From positions 124,001 to 188,000 of the forward strand of contig JARLIM010000015.1 of assembly GCA_031291725.1 (NCBI GenBank): a DNA stretch of 64,000 nt. Reading direction: 5' to 3'. This document shows, piece by piece, positions 16,302 to 27,691 of the stretch. Both the position numbers and the translations under genes were made by a program. How positions within the stretch are numbered: position 1 is the first letter of the stretch; each line of letters starts with the position of its first letter. The stretch comes from Acetobacteraceae bacterium. Lineage in GTDB: Bacteria > Pseudomonadota > Alphaproteobacteria > Acetobacterales > Acetobacteraceae. The notes under the pieces were generated by a model, which was given only the letters and a program-made list of their open reading frames with translations, had not been told where the DNA came from and searched no databases.

Positions 16302-17399
16302 TCAGCCCATCCCCGTCGCCGCCGGAAGCACAGCCCGGCGAAACTCACTGCGTATATCGTGGCCGATGCCGCGATGCGCAACACGCTCAAAGCGCTGCAT
16401 ATCTGCCAGACGCGATATGGCCATGTCGCGCACCGCCGCCAGGGCGTCGCCGCCGAGCACGGCCGGGGCGTGATACCACACCAGCCGATCCACCAAATCC
16501 GCCGCCAACAACGCCGCCGCCAATTGCCCGCCACCTTCCACCAGCACCCGCGTCAACCCATGTGCGCCAAGAGCGGTCAGCAGAGAGGCCGCATCACGGC
16601 GGTCGGTTGCGATGATCTCAACGCCTGCGGGAAATGTCTTACGGGGTGCATCCGGCGCACAGACCAGCCACACCGGCGCGATATGCGCAGTTTGAACGAG
16701 GCGGGAGGTGAGGGGGGTGCGTAAATCGCTATCGGCGATCACCCGCACCAACGGGCGGGTGCGGGCACCGTCGAGCCTGCATGTCAGATCGGGGTCGTCG
16801 GCCAGAGCCGTGCCGATGCCGACCATCACCGCATCGTGCCGCGCGCGCAGCATCTGCACATCGCGCCGTGCTGCGGTGCCGGTGATCCATTTGCTCTCAC
16901 CGCTGGCGGTGGCAATCCGGCCATCGAGGGTGGAGGCGAGTTTCAGCGTCACCATCGGCCGGCCCAGCGTCACCCGGCGAACGAAGCCTTCCGCCACGGC
17001 ATCGCCTTCTGAGCGCAACACATCCTCGGTGACGGCAATCCCCGCTGCCTTCAGCAATGCCACGCCACGGCCCGAAACACGCGGATCAGGGTCGCTGGAG
17101 GCGATCACCACCCGTGCCACGCCCGCCCGGATCAATGCCTCGGCGCAGGGCGGGGTGTGGCCGTGATGCGAGCAGGGTTCGAGCGTGACATACACCGTCG
17201 CCCCGCGTGCTGCCGCGCCCGCCATGGCGAGCGCCTGGGTTTCGGCATGGGGACGTCCGCCGATGGCGGTGGTGGCGCGGCCAAGCACGCGGCCATTCTT
17301 CACGATCACACAGCCCACCGAGGGGTTCGGCCAAGTCTGCCCCAATCCCCGCTGGGCGAGGGAGAGGGCGGAGCGCATGTGAGCGTGATCGTCGCTCAT
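16302..17399 (-). CDS. ribD: Bifunctional pyrimidine deaminase / reductase RibD
   Basis: 365 residues. The N-terminal deaminase domain (1-145) has the zinc motif HAETQAL (about 51) and the [16 protein letters not shown] cysteine pair; the C-terminal reductase domain (about 150-365) has [46 protein letters not shown] and VLVEGGG. Together they deaminate and reduce the GTP-cyclohydrolase product in riboflavin synthesis. Four-bp overlap with nrdR upstream. No FMN riboswitch was recognised before this gene, which fits its internal position in the operon. Confidence 0.95.
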   Translation of the reverse strand: MSDDHAHMRSALSLAQRGLGQTWPNPSVGCVIVKNGRVLGRATTAIGGRPHAETQALAMAGAAARGATVYVTLEPCSHHGHTPPCAEALIRAGVARVVIASSDPDPRVSGRGVALLKAAGIAVTEDVLRSEGDAVAEGFVRRVTLGRPMVTLKLASTLDGRIATASGESKWITGTAARRDVQMLRARHDAVMVGIGTALADDPDLTCRLDGARTRPLVRVIADSDLRTPLTSRLVQTAHIAPVWLVCAPDAPRKTFPAGVEIIATDRRDAASLLTALGAHGLTRVLVEGGGQLAAALLAADLVDRLVWYHAPAVLGGDALAAVRDMAISRLADMQRFERVAHRGIGHDIRSEFRRAVLPAATGMG

Positions 17400-17860
17400 T
17401 CCGTCAACGGCGCGCCATCCAGCCCGCCGAGGAAGGCCTCGAAATCCTTCGCCTCGGTGAAGTTGCGATAGACCGAGGCAAACCGCACATAGGCCACCGC
17501 GTCGATGTCCTTGAGGGTTTCCATCACAATCTCGCCAATCGCCGCCGAGGACACATCCGCCTCGCCCGAGGCTTCGAGCTTGCGCACGATGCCGTTGACG
17601 ATCTGCTCGATCCGCTCATCCTCAACCGGGCGTTTGCGCAACGCGGTGCGCACCGAGCGGGCGAGCTTGTCGCGGTCGAACATCTGGCGGCGACCATCGG
17701 ATTTCACCACCATGATCTCGCGCAGCTGCACCCGCTCAACCGTGGAGAAACGCTGCCCGCACCCGGCGCAAGACCTGCGCCTGCGGATGGCCGAGCCGTC
17801 TTCCGTCGGTCGGCTATCCTTCACCTGGGTGTCTTCATGTCCGCAAAACGGGCAGCGCAT
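17396..17860 (-). CDS. nrdR: Transcriptional repressor NrdR
   Basis: 154 residues. NrdR represses ribonucleotide reductase genes according to ATP/dATP levels. The N-terminal zinc ribbon ([17 protein letters not shown] and [14 protein letters not shown], four Cys) and the ATP-cone ([28 protein letters not shown]) are complete. It lies 6 bp after glyA and immediately before ribD, a conserved alphaproteobacterial order. No nrd gene is nearby. Confidence 0.95.
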   Translation of the reverse strand: MRCPFCGHEDTQVKDSRPTEDGSAIRRRRSCAGCGQRFSTVERVQLREIMVVKSDGRRQMFDRDKLARSVRTALRKRPVEDERIEQIVNGIVRKLEASGEADVSSAAIGEIVMETLKDIDAVAYVRFASVYRNFTEAKDFEAFLGGLDGAPLTE

Positions 17861-17866
17861 AATGTG

Positions 17867-19165
17867 TTACCGGTAGATCGGGAAGCGGGTGCAGAGGTCG
17901 AGAACCTCAGCGCCCACCTCGGCTTCGGCAGCGTTGTTGCTGCCATCGTTGGAGGCCGACAATCCGTCGAGCACACGCACGATCATCTTGCCGATCTGGC
18001 GGAATTCCGCCTCACCAAAGCCGCGCGAGGTGGCGGCGGGCGAGCCGAGGCGGATGCCGGAGGTGATGGCGGGCTTGGCCGGGTCGAACGGGATGGCGTT
18101 CTTGTTGGCCGTCATATGCGCGCGTTCCAGCGAGCCTTCCGAGGCCTTGCCGGTCACGTTCTTCGGGCGAAGATCGACCAGCATCAGATGGCTGTCGGTG
18201 CCGCCGGTGATGATGTTCAGGCCACCTTCCACCAGCGTCTCGGCCAGCGCCTTCGCGTTGTCCACCACCTGCTTGGCATAGACGCGGAATTCGGGGCGCA
18301 AAGCCTCACCGAACGCCACCGCCTTGCCCGCGATGACATGCATCAGCGGGCCGCCTTGCAGGCCAGGGAAGACTGCGGAATTGATCTTCTTGCCCAGATC
18401 GACATCGTTGGACAGGATCATGCCGCCACGCGGGCCGCGCAGGGTCTTGTGCGTCGTCGTCGTCACCACATGGGCATGCGGCAGCGGGCTGGGATAGACG
18501 CCACCGGCCACCAGACCCGCGAAATGCGCCATATCGACCATGAAGATCGCACCCACCTCGTCGGCAACGCGCCGGATGCGGGCGAAGTCGATGATGCGGG
18601 CATAGGCGGAGCCACCGGCGATGATCAGCTTGGGCTTGTGTTCACGGGCAAGGGCTTCGAGCTGGTCGTAATCCAGCAGACCATCCTCGGCGCGCACGCC
18701 ATATTGCACCGCATTGAACCACTTGCCGGACTGGTTGACCGAGGCGCCATGCGTCAGATGTCCACCGGCATCCAGGCTCATGCCCAGAATGGTGTCGCGC
18801 GGCTGCAACAGCGCCATGAACACCGCCTGATTGGCGTTGGCACCGGAATGCGGCTGCACATTGGCGAATTGGCAATCGAACAGCTTCTTGGCGCGGTCGA
18901 TGGCCAGCTGCTCGGCGACATCGACATAGACGCAACCGCCATAATAGCGACGGCCCGGATAGCCCTCGGCATATTTGTTGGTCAGCACCGAACCCTGCGC
19001 TTCAAGCACAGCGGCAGAGACGATGTTTTCAGACGCGATCAGCTCAATGCCGTCCTGCTGGCGGCGCAGTTCCTGGCCGATGGCGGCGTACAGGTCTGGG
19101 TCGGCTTCGGAGAGCGGGGCTGAGAAGAAGCGTGCCAGCGAGGCGGTGGTGGAGAGGTCGTTCAT
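17867..19165 (-). CDS. glyA: Serine hydroxymethyltransferase
   Basis: 432 residues. GlyA converts serine and THF to glycine and 5,10-methylene-THF with PLP, providing one-carbon units (also used by MetF in this window). Visible: [14 protein letters not shown] near the N-terminus, [17 protein letters not shown], the PLP-lysine region [18 protein letters not shown], and C-terminal [10 protein letters not shown] and [18 protein letters not shown] 19165 (MNDLSTTA) is preferred over an in-frame start further upstream inside rpiB because it gives the usual family length and avoids overlap. Confidence 0.96.
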   Translation of the reverse strand: MNDLSTTASLARFFSAPLSEADPDLYAAIGQELRRQQDGIELIASENIVSAAVLEAQGSVLTNKYAEGYPGRRYYGGCVYVDVAEQLAIDRAKKLFDCQFANVQPHSGANANQAVFMALLQPRDTILGMSLDAGGHLTHGASVNQSGKWFNAVQYGVRAEDGLLDYDQLEALAREHKPKLIIAGGSAYARIIDFARIRRVADEVGAIFMVDMAHFAGLVAGGVYPSPLPHAHVVTTTTHKTLRGPRGGMILSNDVDLGKKINSAVFPGLQGGPLMHVIAGKAVAFGEALRPEFRVYAKQVVDNAKALAETLVEGGLNIITGGTDSHLMLVDLRPKNVTGKASEGSLERAHMTANKNAIPFDPAKPAITSGIRLGSPAATSRGFGEAEFRQIGKMIVRVLDGLSASNDGSNNAAEAEVGAEVLDLCTRFPIYR

Positions 19166-19169
19166 CGGT

Positions 19170-19622
19170 TCAGACTCCGGGCTCGATCTTGGCGATGCGG
19201 CGCTGATGGCGTCCGCCTTCGAATTCGGTGGCAAGGAAGGTGGCGAGGATATCGAAAGCGGCTTCTTCGCCGATCATCCGACCGCCGAGCGAGAGCATAT
19301 TGGCATCATTGTGCTGACGGGCGAGCCGGGCGGAGGTGGTCTCATTGACCATCGCGCAACGTATCCCGGCATGGCGATTGGCCGCATAGGACATGCCAAG
19401 CCCGGTGCCGCAGACCAGCACGCCGAAGCGCGATTCGCCGCTGAGCACGGAGTTGCACACCACATGGGCGAGGTCGGGATAATCAACGCTATCCGTCGAA
19501 TGGGTGCCGAAGTCGCGCACCTCATGGCCTGCCTTGCGCAGCCATTCGGCCAATGCGTCCTTCAGCTTGAAGCCGCCGTGATCGGCACCGAGAGCCACGG
19601 TGAATTTGATCTGGTTCGTCAT
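19170..19622 (-). CDS. rpiB: Ribose-5-phosphate isomerase B
   Basis: 150 residues. RpiB interconverts ribose 5-phosphate and ribulose 5-phosphate, the latter being the RibB substrate made downstream in this same unit. Motifs: [15 protein letters not shown] near the start, [29 protein letters not shown] (active-site Cys in V-C-G-T-G), [33 protein letters not shown] 19622 gives the normal length; an upstream in-frame ATG at 19736 would add an unrelated leader. It is the first gene of the leftward operon, whose promoter should lie in 19623-19763. Confidence 0.94.
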   Translation of the reverse strand: MTNQIKFTVALGADHGGFKLKDALAEWLRKAGHEVRDFGTHSTDSVDYPDLAHVVCNSVLSGESRFGVLVCGTGLGMSYAANRHAGIRCAMVNETTSARLARQHNDANMLSLGGRMIGEEAAFDILATFLATEFEGGRHQRRIAKIEPGV

Positions 19623-19666
19623 GCGCGGCGTGTAGCATGGGATTCGCACCGACACGAAACTTTCAT

Positions 19667-19692
19667 GCCGCAGAGGAGGGCCGCAGAGGAGG
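19667..19692. repeat. Perfect tandem 13-bp repeat upstream of rpiB
   Basis: GCCGCAGAGGAGG occurs twice head to tail (19667-19679 and 19680-19692) within the 141-bp gap before rpiB, about 45 bp upstream of its start codon. It could be a slippage duplication or a direct-repeat protein site. Nothing else was recognised in this gap. Confidence 0.6.
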
Positions 19693-19763
19693 AATGTGAG
19701 GGGGTACGATGACGCAGTGAGAGGCTCAGCCGACAATCATCATTCTGCAAACCGTGATCGCGC

Positions 19764-20558
19764 CTAAAATTGCGGCGGCATATCCAACCGCACCGCTTCA
19801 ATCCCACCCGCCTCGGCGGGGAAGCGTGTCAGCACCAGCGGGTCGTGGCCGGGGATGACATGGTCCGGCCCATCGGCCAATTCCTCGCACACCCGCCAGC
19901 CCTCGGCCATTTTGTGCACATTGACCACCAACGGGAAGGGTTGGCGACGGCGGATATTCTCCCAGAAATGCGTGGCGTCCGATGCCAGAACCACCCAGCC
20001 ACGGGCGGTGTGCACCCGCACGATCTGCAATCCGCCGCTATGGCCGCCGACCAGATGCAAAGAAATCCCCGGCGCCAGCGTGGCGCTGCCGTCATGGAAC
20101 AGCACGCGACCGGCATAGACCTGCCGCACCGTCTCCAGCACATCCTCCAACTCCATCGGCGCGCGCAGCACCTGATGGCACATGCAGCGGCCGGTGGCGA
20201 AAGCCATCTCGGCGTCCTGCAAATGGAAGCGGGCCTTCGGGAAAGCGTCGAGGCAGCCGGCGTGGTCGTAATGCAGATGGGTGAGGATCACATCATCCAC
20301 CTCCGCCGCATTCACCCCCACCGAGGCCAGCGATTCCACCGGGCTGCGCAGCAATGTCCGCCCGCGTTGGCTGGCGATTTTCTGACCGAAGCCGGTATCG
20401 ACGACAAATAAGCGCCCCTCGCCCCGGATCACCCAGACATAATAATCGATCGGCATCACCGCGTGATGATCGTCCGGGAACAGAAAATTCTCCGCCTTCG
20501 TGCGGTTCTGCATCGTGGCGTAGCGCAAAGCGAGGATTTCGTACTGGGGCAGGGTCAT
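19764..20558 (-). CDS. Metallo-beta-lactamase fold hydrolase (AHL-lactonase-like subfamily)
   Basis: 264 residues. The dinuclear zinc motif is intact: ILTHLHYDHAG (H-x-H-x-D-H), a second His in VGGHSGG, an Asp in VVLASDATHF and a late His in HVIPGHDPL. Overall layout and size resemble N-acyl-homoserine lactone lactonase AttM/AiiA-type proteins, but that subfamily also includes other lactonases and esterases, so quorum quenching is only a possibility. ATG 20558 (MTLPQYEIL) begins the conserved part. It diverges from the oppD-like gene and has no partner genes. Confidence 0.83.
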   Translation of the reverse strand: MTLPQYEILALRYATMQNRTKAENFLFPDDHHAVMPIDYYVWVIRGEGRLFVVDTGFGQKIASQRGRTLLRSPVESLASVGVNAAEVDDVILTHLHYDHAGCLDAFPKARFHLQDAEMAFATGRCMCHQVLRAPMELEDVLETVRQVYAGRVLFHDGSATLAPGISLHLVGGHSGGLQIVRVHTARGWVVLASDATHFWENIRRRQPFPLVVNVHKMAEGWRVCEELADGPDHVIPGHDPLVLTRFPAEAGGIEAVRLDMPPQF

Positions 20559-20704
20559 GGCGGAAATTATGCACGGATTACGTTGGCCGAATAGGCACAA
20601 CGCTTGCTTGACGTGCCCCCGGATCGCTCCAACCATGCGGGGTGAGAATTTTGGTGGGTGCGATCCCGCAGGAATCGCAGCTTACGAGATGGGGGAGATC
20701 GGGA

Positions 20705-21696
<992 letters not shown>

Positions 21697-21700
<4 letters not shown>

Positions 21701-22734
21701 GCGCGCTGGTGTTGGACGTGGCGGGGCTGGCCAAGCATTTCACCCGCTCCAGCGGCGTGTTCCGCAAAACGACGAGTGTGGTGCGGGCGGTCGATGGCGT
21801 GTCGTTCTCGCTGCGGCGGGGCGAGACGCTGGCGCTGGTGGGAGAGAGCGGCTGCGGCAAATCCACCACGGCAAGGCTGGCATTGCGACTGATCGAGCCA
21901 AGCGCCGGATCGATCCATTTCGAAGGCAGCGACATCAGCGAACTTCAGGGCGCGCCCCTGCGGCGGTTGCGGCGGCGGATGCAGATCGTCTTTCAAGACC
22001 CGTTCGCCTCGCTCAATCCGCGCATGCGGGTGGGGGCGATTCTGGAGGAGCCGCTGATTCTGCACGGCCTGGGCGATGCCGCCGCGCGCAAGGCGCGGGT
22101 GGCGGAATTGCTCGGGCTGGTCGGCCTCTCACCATTGCACGCAATGCGCTATCCGCATGAATTCTCCGGCGGCCAGCGTCAGCGCATCGGCATTGCGCGG
22201 GCCTTGGCCGTCGAGCCGTCATTGGTGGTGTTGGACGAGCCGGTCTCAGCGCTCGACGTGTCGATCCAGGCGCAGGTGGTGAACCTGCTGAAGGACATCC
22301 AGGCGCGGATGGGGCTCGCGTATCTGTTCATCGCGCATGATCTGGCGGTGGTCAAACACATGGCCGATCAGGTGGCGGTGATGTATCTGGGGCGGATTGT
22401 GGAAATCGCGCCGAAAGACACGCTGTTTTCCGCCCCGCGCCACCCCTATACCCGCCTGCTGCTCTCCGCCATTCCGCGCCCCGATCCGCAGCGCGCGCGG
22501 GAGGCGGTGCCGGTGGGCGAATTGCCAAGCCCACTCTCCCCACCTTCCGGCTGCCATTTCCACCCGCGCTGCCCGTTTGCGTCGGAAGTGTGCAGAGTTG
22601 AGGCACCTGCCTTGGTCGATGGCGTTGCATGCCATCACGCAGCGGAGTTGCCCGCGTTTTGTGCAGAAGTGGCAAGCCCGGTGGACCCACGGGCAGCGAA
22701 GCGGATTGCGCTGTATGCCGCGCGACGAGAATAG
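21697..22734 (+). CDS. Oligopeptide/dipeptide ABC transporter ATP-binding protein (OppF/DppF type)
   Basis: 345 residues. All ABC motifs are intact: [13 protein letters not shown] (about 48-60), [52 protein letters not shown]; the OppF-type C-terminal cysteine stretch ([13 protein letters not shown]) follows. In Opp/Dpp importers the D and F ATPases form a heterodimer that drives two permeases. Here only the ATPase pair exists; the flanking genes (MBL hydrolase and S10 peptidase) are on the other strand. The permeases must be encoded elsewhere or the pair is orphaned. Confidence 0.87.
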
Positions 22735-22737
22735 GGC

Positions 22738-24255
22738 TTACGGCCCGTAAAGCGTCTTCGCCGCTTCCCGCAGCGCCTGTCGCGACGCATCGCGGCTGTA
22801 GAACATGTGGCCGCCGGGATAGACCTCGAAATCAATCCGGCTGCGTCCCACACTCTGCGGTATCTGATCCAATTCCAGCTTGGTGGCGAAATAGGGGGTG
22901 ATCAGGTCGAACAAGCCGTGTGCAATCAGCACATGCAGCTTCGGATCTTCCGCCAAATCCTGCCGTAAGGCGGTGGTGGCTTCCGGTTTGAGCCAGTGAT
23001 TGCCAAAATCCCACGCCTTGAAGACCGTGTTATTGCTCAACCAATATTGCCCATCCGGCAGCCAGTTCAGCTTGCGGGCATAGATGTCATAGATCGCGCT
23101 GGTGAATGGGGCCGACAGGGCGTCGGTCATGGAATCGTCGTGCTCGCTCCAAGCGCGTTCCGGGAACGGGTCGGGCTTGGTCACAGTGGCGTCGTAGTGG
23201 CTGGCAACCGCGTTCTGGCTGCGGTTGGATTCGCGCAGATAATCCTGGTCATTCACCTTGGCATGCCGCAATTGCAGCAATGCCGGGTCAAGCCCCGCCA
23301 GTGCGGCGAGCTTTGCCGTGCGACGCGCCACCGAATCCGGGTCTTCGCCGCGCAGCAGATCGGCGACGTAATCGGTCTGCGCATAGTCCTCCACATCCTT
23401 CATCTCCGCGCGGCTGACCGCCCCCTTGCGGGCACGCTCGGCGGCGACGAGGCTGGGCAGTTGCTCCATCCAATCGATCACCTGCAACGCCGATGAACGA
23501 TTGCCGAAATCAAGAATGGGCGAAATCAGCACCAGGCCCCGAATGCCGATCCCCTGATCCGCCGCCAGCGTCCGCACCACGCGCGGCCCCCGAAAGCCGC
23601 CATAGCTTTCGCCGACGATGAATTTCGGCGACGCCATGCGGTGGTTCTTTTCGAGCCAGATCCGGATCGCCTCAGCGATGCTGGCCACGTCACCGCGCAC
23701 CGAATAGTATTTCTTGCGGTTCTCCTCGGTGTTCACCAACAGCTTGCTGAAGCCGGTGCCCACCGGGTCGATGAAGACGATATCGGTGAAATCCAGCCAC
23801 GTATCGTCATTTGGCACAGGCAGCGCATCCGCCGAAGGCCGTGCGGCGTCCGAATCCATGCGCATCCGCCATGGTCCCAGCAGTCCCAACTGCAACCATG
23901 CCGAGCCTGAACCCGGCCCGCCATTGAACGCGAATGTCACCGGACGTTTCTCAGGCGGCAGGTCGCCGCTGGCATAGGCGACGAAACCAATCTGCGCCTG
24001 TGCCACACCCTCGGCATTGTCCAACGTCACGGCACCTGCCGTGGCGGTGATGTCGAGCTTGCGACCGGCGAGGTCGAGTGTGTGATGCGTCACCGATTTC
24101 AACGGCAGCAACGCCACCGCATGGGGCGGTTTGGCATCCTCAGCACTGCCGCCGGGCTTGGATGGCGACGATGGCACCGCCTGCGCCAGCGCCGGCTGCA
24201 CCGGCACCGGGGCGGCGAGCAGCAGGCAGGCCAGCAGGGCGGCGCGATACTTCAC
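22738..24255 (-). CDS. Secreted serine carboxypeptidase, S10 family
   Basis: 505 residues. It starts with a signal peptide (LLACLLLAAPVPVQPALAQA), so it should act in the periplasm or outside. S10 motifs are all visible: FNGGPGSGS (about 110-118), the oxyanion region, nucleophile GESYGG with Ser near 217, the Asp in HGLFDLITPYF and the His in YPGGHMFY, giving a complete Ser-Asp-His triad. S10 enzymes remove C-terminal residues, usually at acidic pH, and are uncommon but known in proteobacteria. GTG 24255 overlaps the stop of the YidB-like gene (GTGA), so the two are probably coupled. Confidence 0.88.
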   Translation of the reverse strand: MKYRAALLACLLLAAPVPVQPALAQAVPSSPSKPGGSAEDAKPPHAVALLPLKSVTHHTLDLAGRKLDITATAGAVTLDNAEGVAQAQIGFVAYASGDLPPEKRPVTFAFNGGPGSGSAWLQLGLLGPWRMRMDSDAARPSADALPVPNDDTWLDFTDIVFIDPVGTGFSKLLVNTEENRKKYYSVRGDVASIAEAIRIWLEKNHRMASPKFIVGESYGGFRGPRVVRTLAADQGIGIRGLVLISPILDFGNRSSALQVIDWMEQLPSLVAAERARKGAVSRAEMKDVEDYAQTDYVADLLRGEDPDSVARRTAKLAALAGLDPALLQLRHAKVNDQDYLRESNRSQNAVASHYDATVTKPDPFPERAWSEHDDSMTDALSAPFTSAIYDIYARKLNWLPDGQYWLSNNTVFKAWDFGNHWLKPEATTALRQDLAEDPKLHVLIAHGLFDLITPYFATKLELDQIPQSVGRSRIDFEVYPGGHMFYSRDASRQALREAAKTLYGP

Positions 24256-24644
24256 GTGTTGTTAAACTTTTCCAGGAACGTCGCAGCGTTCGGAGTCGTC
24301 ACCTTCCCCTCCGGCGAGGCGTGATCGATCAGTTCGGGCAACACATGGGCGAGCAATTGGTCGAGTTGCGCCAAGGTCACGCCAGTCTCTTTGGCCCAGG
24401 ACTCGCGGCGCTCCAGCGGAATGATGCTGGCCACTTCATCGGGGGTGATCGGCTCGTTGTGGTCAGGCCCAAGCCAGGAGCGCACTTTATCGCCCAAACC
24501 GGCATTTTCAAATTGTGCGATCAGCACCGGCAACCCGCCGCCTGTCGCCCCTTCGGCCGCACCGAGGAATTCGCTCAACAGTGCCGGAAGCGCTGTCATC
24601 AATGTCGCTGTGCTGCCGGCAATCTGGCCCAGAAATCCACTCAT
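24252..24644 (-). CDS. YidB-like protein (DUF937)
   Basis: 130 residues. A YidB/DUF937 domain is recognised from the glycine-rich N-terminus (LPALLSEFLGAAEGATGGGLPVLI) and the following QFENAGLGDKVRSWLGPDHNEPITPDEV and GVTLAQLDQLLAHVLPELID. The function is not known. ATG 24644 is preceded by a strong Shine-Dalgarno (AGAGGAGA). The reading frame stays open another 570 codons on this strand, but that is antisense to the acyl-CoA synthetase and not credible. Its stop overlaps the GTG of the S10 peptidase. Confidence 0.87.
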   Translation of the reverse strand: MSGFLGQIAGSTATLMTALPALLSEFLGAAEGATGGGLPVLIAQFENAGLGDKVRSWLGPDHNEPITPDEVASIIPLERRESWAKETGVTLAQLDQLLAHVLPELIDHASPEGKVTTPNAATFLEKFNNT

Positions 24645-24791
24645 CGGGCGTTCTCCTCTTCTGTTGCAGCACATTAGCGCAATCTGGCCGCTGTCGCCAT
24701 GATCCAACGCAAGCAACGCCTTCACCGCCGTGCAACGAACGCCTATTCTATGCCGCGAGGGGGCCACGAGAGCCTTATTGGGAGAATTGCA

Positions 24792-26465
24792 GTGTCCAAA
24801 AGTTATGTCAGCGGACCGTCCTTGAAGCCGCTGCTCGGTGACACAATCGGCCAACGTTTCGATCAGGTTGTCGCCGAACTGCCTGACGCGCTGGCGCTTG
24901 TCGTGCGCCAACAGGGCGTGCGGCTGAGCTGGCGCGAACTCGCCGCCCGTGTCGATGCCTTTGCCGCAGGCTTGCTCACCCTCGGCCTCAAACCCGGTGA
25001 CCGTGTGGGCATCTGGTCGCCCAACAACGCTGAATGGGTGATCACTCAGCTGGCCACCGCCAAGGCCGGTCTGATCCTGGTCACCATCAATCCGGCCTAT
25101 CGCCTGGCCGAGCTGGAATACGCCCTCAACAAGGTGGAATGCGCCGCTCTGGTGACGGCGACATCCTTCAAGTCGAGCGATTATGCCGGCATGCTCGCCA
25201 CCTTGCTGCCGGAGTTGGTGGGGGCCACTCCGGGCGCGCTTGCGGCGGCGTCTGTGCCGAGCCTGCGCAGCATCGTGCAGATCGGCGATCTCACACTGCC
25301 CGGCGCATTCGCCTTCGCCGCAATTGAAGCGCGTGCGGATGCCGATGCGATGGCGAATTTGGCGGCCTTGCAGGATGTTCTGCAATGCGATGACGCGATC
25401 AACATCCAGTTCACCAGTGGCACCACCGGCCAGCCGAAGGGCGCCACGCTGACGCATCACAACATCCTCAACAACGGCTATTTCATCGGCGAGACGATGG
25501 CCTACACCCAGGCCGACAGCGTGTGCATTCCCGTGCCGCTCTATCATTGCTTCGGTATGGTGATCGGCGTGATGGCGTGCCTGACGCATGGCTCGGCGAT
25601 GGTCTTCCCCGGCGAAGGCTTCGACCCGCTTGCAACTCTGGAGGCGGTGGCCGCCGAACGTTGCACGTCGCTCTATGGCGTGCCGACGATGTTCATCGCC
25701 CAGCTCGATCACCCGGATTTCGCGACATTCGACGTCACCTCGCTGCGCACCGGCGTGATGGCGGGCAGCAATTGCCCGATCGAGTTGATGAAGCGCTGCA
25801 TCGCCGCGATGAATTTGCGCGACATGACCATCTGCTACGGCATGACGGAAACCAGCCCGGTCAGCTTCCAAACCACGCTGGACGACCCACTCGAACGCCG
25901 CGTTTCCACCGTTGGCCGCGTGCATCCGCATATGGAGGCCAAGGTGGTCGATGCCGAGGGCCGTATGCTGCCATCGGGTCAGCCGGGCGAACTCTGCACG
26001 CGCGGCTATGCGGTCATGCTCGGCTATTGGGCCGATGAGGCCCGCACGCAGGGTGCCATCGACGCGGCGGGCTGGATGCACACCGGCGACCTCGCCACCA
26101 TCGACGCGGAGGGCTATTGCGCCATCGTCGGCCGCATCAAGGACATGGTCATCCGGGGCGGCGAGAACATCTATCCGCGTGAGGTGGAGGAATTCCTCTA
26201 TCGCCACCCAGCAATTGCCGATGTGCAGGTGTTCGGCGTGCCGGATGAGAAATTCGGCGAGGAACTCTGCGCCTGGGTGAAGCTGCGCGCCGAGGCGGAG
26301 CTTTCCGCCGAAGACCTGCGCGCCTTCTGCCGCGATCAGATCGCGCATTACAAAATTCCGCGCCATGTCCGCTTCGTCGCCGAATTCCCGATGACGGTGA
26401 CGGGCAAGATGCAGAAATTCCTGATGCGCGAGGCGATGGAGAAGGAGTTAAAGGGCGGGCTGTAA
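24792..26465 (+). CDS. Fatty-acyl-CoA synthetase (AMP-binding enzyme)
   Basis: 557 residues. An ANL-superfamily ligase that activates a carboxylic acid to acyl-AMP and then acyl-CoA. Visible: the P-loop [18 protein letters not shown] (about 207), [12 protein letters not shown] (A5), YTGDL-type [10 protein letters not shown] (A7), [23 protein letters not shown] (A8) and the catalytic Lys in [12 protein letters not shown] (A10). The size fits medium/long-chain FadD-like enzymes; the chain length cannot be told. GTG 24792 has GGGAGA upstream and aligns with the usual family start (MSKSYVSGP). The next gene follows within 45 bp. Confidence 0.91.
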   Translation: MSKSYVSGPSLKPLLGDTIGQRFDQVVAELPDALALVVRQQGVRLSWRELAARVDAFAAGLLTLGLKPGDRVGIWSPNNAEWVITQLATAKAGLILVTINPAYRLAELEYALNKVECAALVTATSFKSSDYAGMLATLLPELVGATPGALAAASVPSLRSIVQIGDLTLPGAFAFAAIEARADADAMANLAALQDVLQCDDAINIQFTSGTTGQPKGATLTHHNILNNGYFIGETMAYTQADSVCIPVPLYHCFGMVIGVMACLTHGSAMVFPGEGFDPLATLEAVAAERCTSLYGVPTMFIAQLDHPDFATFDVTSLRTGVMAGSNCPIELMKRCIAAMNLRDMTICYGMTETSPVSFQTTLDDPLERRVSTVGRVHPHMEAKVVDAEGRMLPSGQPGELCTRGYAVMLGYWADEARTQGAIDAAGWMHTGDLATIDAEGYCAIVGRIKDMVIRGGENIYPREVEEFLYRHPAIADVQVFGVPDEKFGEELCAWVKLRAEAELSAEDLRAFCRDQIAHYKIPRHVRFVAEFPMTVTGKMQKFLMREAMEKELKGGL

Positions 26466-26507
26466 ATGGCCGATTGGGGCAATTCGCACCCAGCGCGAAG
26501 GTGGCAG

Positions 26508-27545
26508 ATGCAGAACGAATTTGGCAGGCTGGCGCTTGCCTGTGGTGTGCGGGCATTCATCGCCGTCGGCCTCATTTTGGTCGGCAGCCACCTCGCGCAG
26601 GCCGGGCCTCATTCCGGTCGCGGCAAGGCAGAGGCGGCGGCATCAGGCTGCCCTGCCATCGCCGCGCCACCCTATGCCGGGCCGATTTTTGATGCGATGG
26701 CGCAGACCGACCAGTCTTTGGATGCCGAAGCGGCATTGGCCACGGCTCGGGCCGAGGGCGTGGTGAAGTTGGCGCTGTTTGCCCGCGTGCATCGCCATCA
26801 GGACGGCCGTGGGTTGGTCGATCATCTGGCGGCAAAATATCCTGACTTCATTGTCCGTGGCGCGCCCAAGGAATGGGACATGCCGCGCGATCTGCCGTCG
26901 ATCTATATCGACGAAGTTCTGGCGGGCGTCGCAAGCGGCCATTTTCGCTTTGTCGGCGAAATTATCTACACCGAGGGCAACAAGGGAGAAGGCGAAGTCA
27001 CCGAGGGTGGCGAGCGCTACACCGATCCGACTCTGCCCGGAACCAAGCATCTGCTCGACGGTCTGGCCGGCACAGGGATCCCGGTGATGATGCATTGGGA
27101 GGCGTATAGCTGGGCACGCGACTGGCCACATTTCGACCGGCTCTACAGTGCCTACCCGAATCAGATTTTCGTCCTGCCGCATCTTGCCTTCGCTTCGCAC
27201 GATCAGGCGGCGGAAGTGCTGGCCGCACATCCCAATGTGTGGGCGACGATTTCGAAAAAGGACAAGGACAACGTCAATCTGGTCGACGAGGACAAGGAGG
27301 AGGAGACGGGTGAGTCGCTGGTGGATGAGTGCTCTCAGCTCAAGCCGGAATGGCGTGATCTGCTGGTGCGCTATTCAACCCGGCTGATGTTCGCCACTGA
27401 CGCGCACAAGGAACGACGCTGGGTGCAATATGTCGAGATTATCCGTCGCTGGCGGGCGATCCTCGGCCAGTTACCCCCCGATGTGGCGGCGGCGATTGCG
27501 CACGGCAACGCCGAACGGCTCTACCGCAGCCCGATTGGCAACTGA
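26508..27545 (+). CDS. Exported amidohydrolase-2-like TIM-barrel protein lacking the first HxH
   Basis: 345 residues. The N-terminus is a signal peptide or anchor ([16 protein letters not shown]), then an amidohydrolase_2-like barrel: [31 protein letters not shown], and [22 protein letters not shown] near the C-terminus with the conserved Asp. The place where the family has its first metal motif (PIFDxHxH) reads [12 protein letters not shown], so both of those His are absent. It may be inactive as a hydrolase or use fewer metal ligands. A highly acidic insert ([12 protein letters not shown]) is present. ATG 26508 has AGGTGG upstream. Downstream of an acyl-CoA synthetase by 42 bp, but a functional link is not evident. 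Confidence 0.7.
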   Translation: MQNEFGRLALACGVRAFIAVGLILVGSHLAQAGPHSGRGKAEAAASGCPAIAAPPYAGPIFDAMAQTDQSLDAEAALATARAEGVVKLALFARVHRHQDGRGLVDHLAAKYPDFIVRGAPKEWDMPRDLPSIYIDEVLAGVASGHFRFVGEIIYTEGNKGEGEVTEGGERYTDPTLPGTKHLLDGLAGTGIPVMMHWEAYSWARDWPHFDRLYSAYPNQIFVLPHLAFASHDQAAEVLAAHPNVWATISKKDKDNVNLVDEDKEEETGESLVDECSQLKPEWRDLLVRYSTRLMFATDAHKERRWVQYVEIIRRWRAILGQLPPDVAAAIAHGNAERLYRSPIGN

Positions 27546-27636
27546 AAATTCGCTGAGGGGGAAACATGGGCCAGGCTGCACGTCAGTCAGCCCGATCATC
27601 ACGCGCTGATATGGCGCATCGCACAGCCTGCACCAC

Positions 27637-27670
27637 AAAACCCCGCCGGATCGCTCCGACGGGGTTTTTT
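27637..27670. terminator. Intrinsic terminator between the amidohydrolase-like gene and glnA
   Basis: AAACCCCGCCGG, short loop, CCGACGGGGTTTTTT: a 12-bp stem with one mismatch, T6 on the right and A4 on the left. It lies between two converging genes (ends 27545 and 27692) and can serve both. Confidence 0.88.
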
Positions 27671-27691
27671 GCATCAATCCGGTGAGGGATA

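Noticed and set aside
17400-17420. FMN riboswitch in front of ribD
   Set aside because: ribD overlaps nrdR, leaving no leader; no RFN-like element was seen elsewhere in the operon.
17207-19123. 638-codon plus-strand frame opposite nrdR and glyA
   Set aside because: Antisense shadow caused by high GC third positions of glyA/nrdR; no ribosome site, no domain, low-complexity composition.
24645-26366. Long minus-strand frame extending the YidB-like gene to 704 codons
   Set aside because: It lies exactly antisense to the well supported acyl-CoA synthetase, is His/Gly/Arg-rich without recognisable domains, and the YidB-like gene has its own start and ribosome site at 24644.
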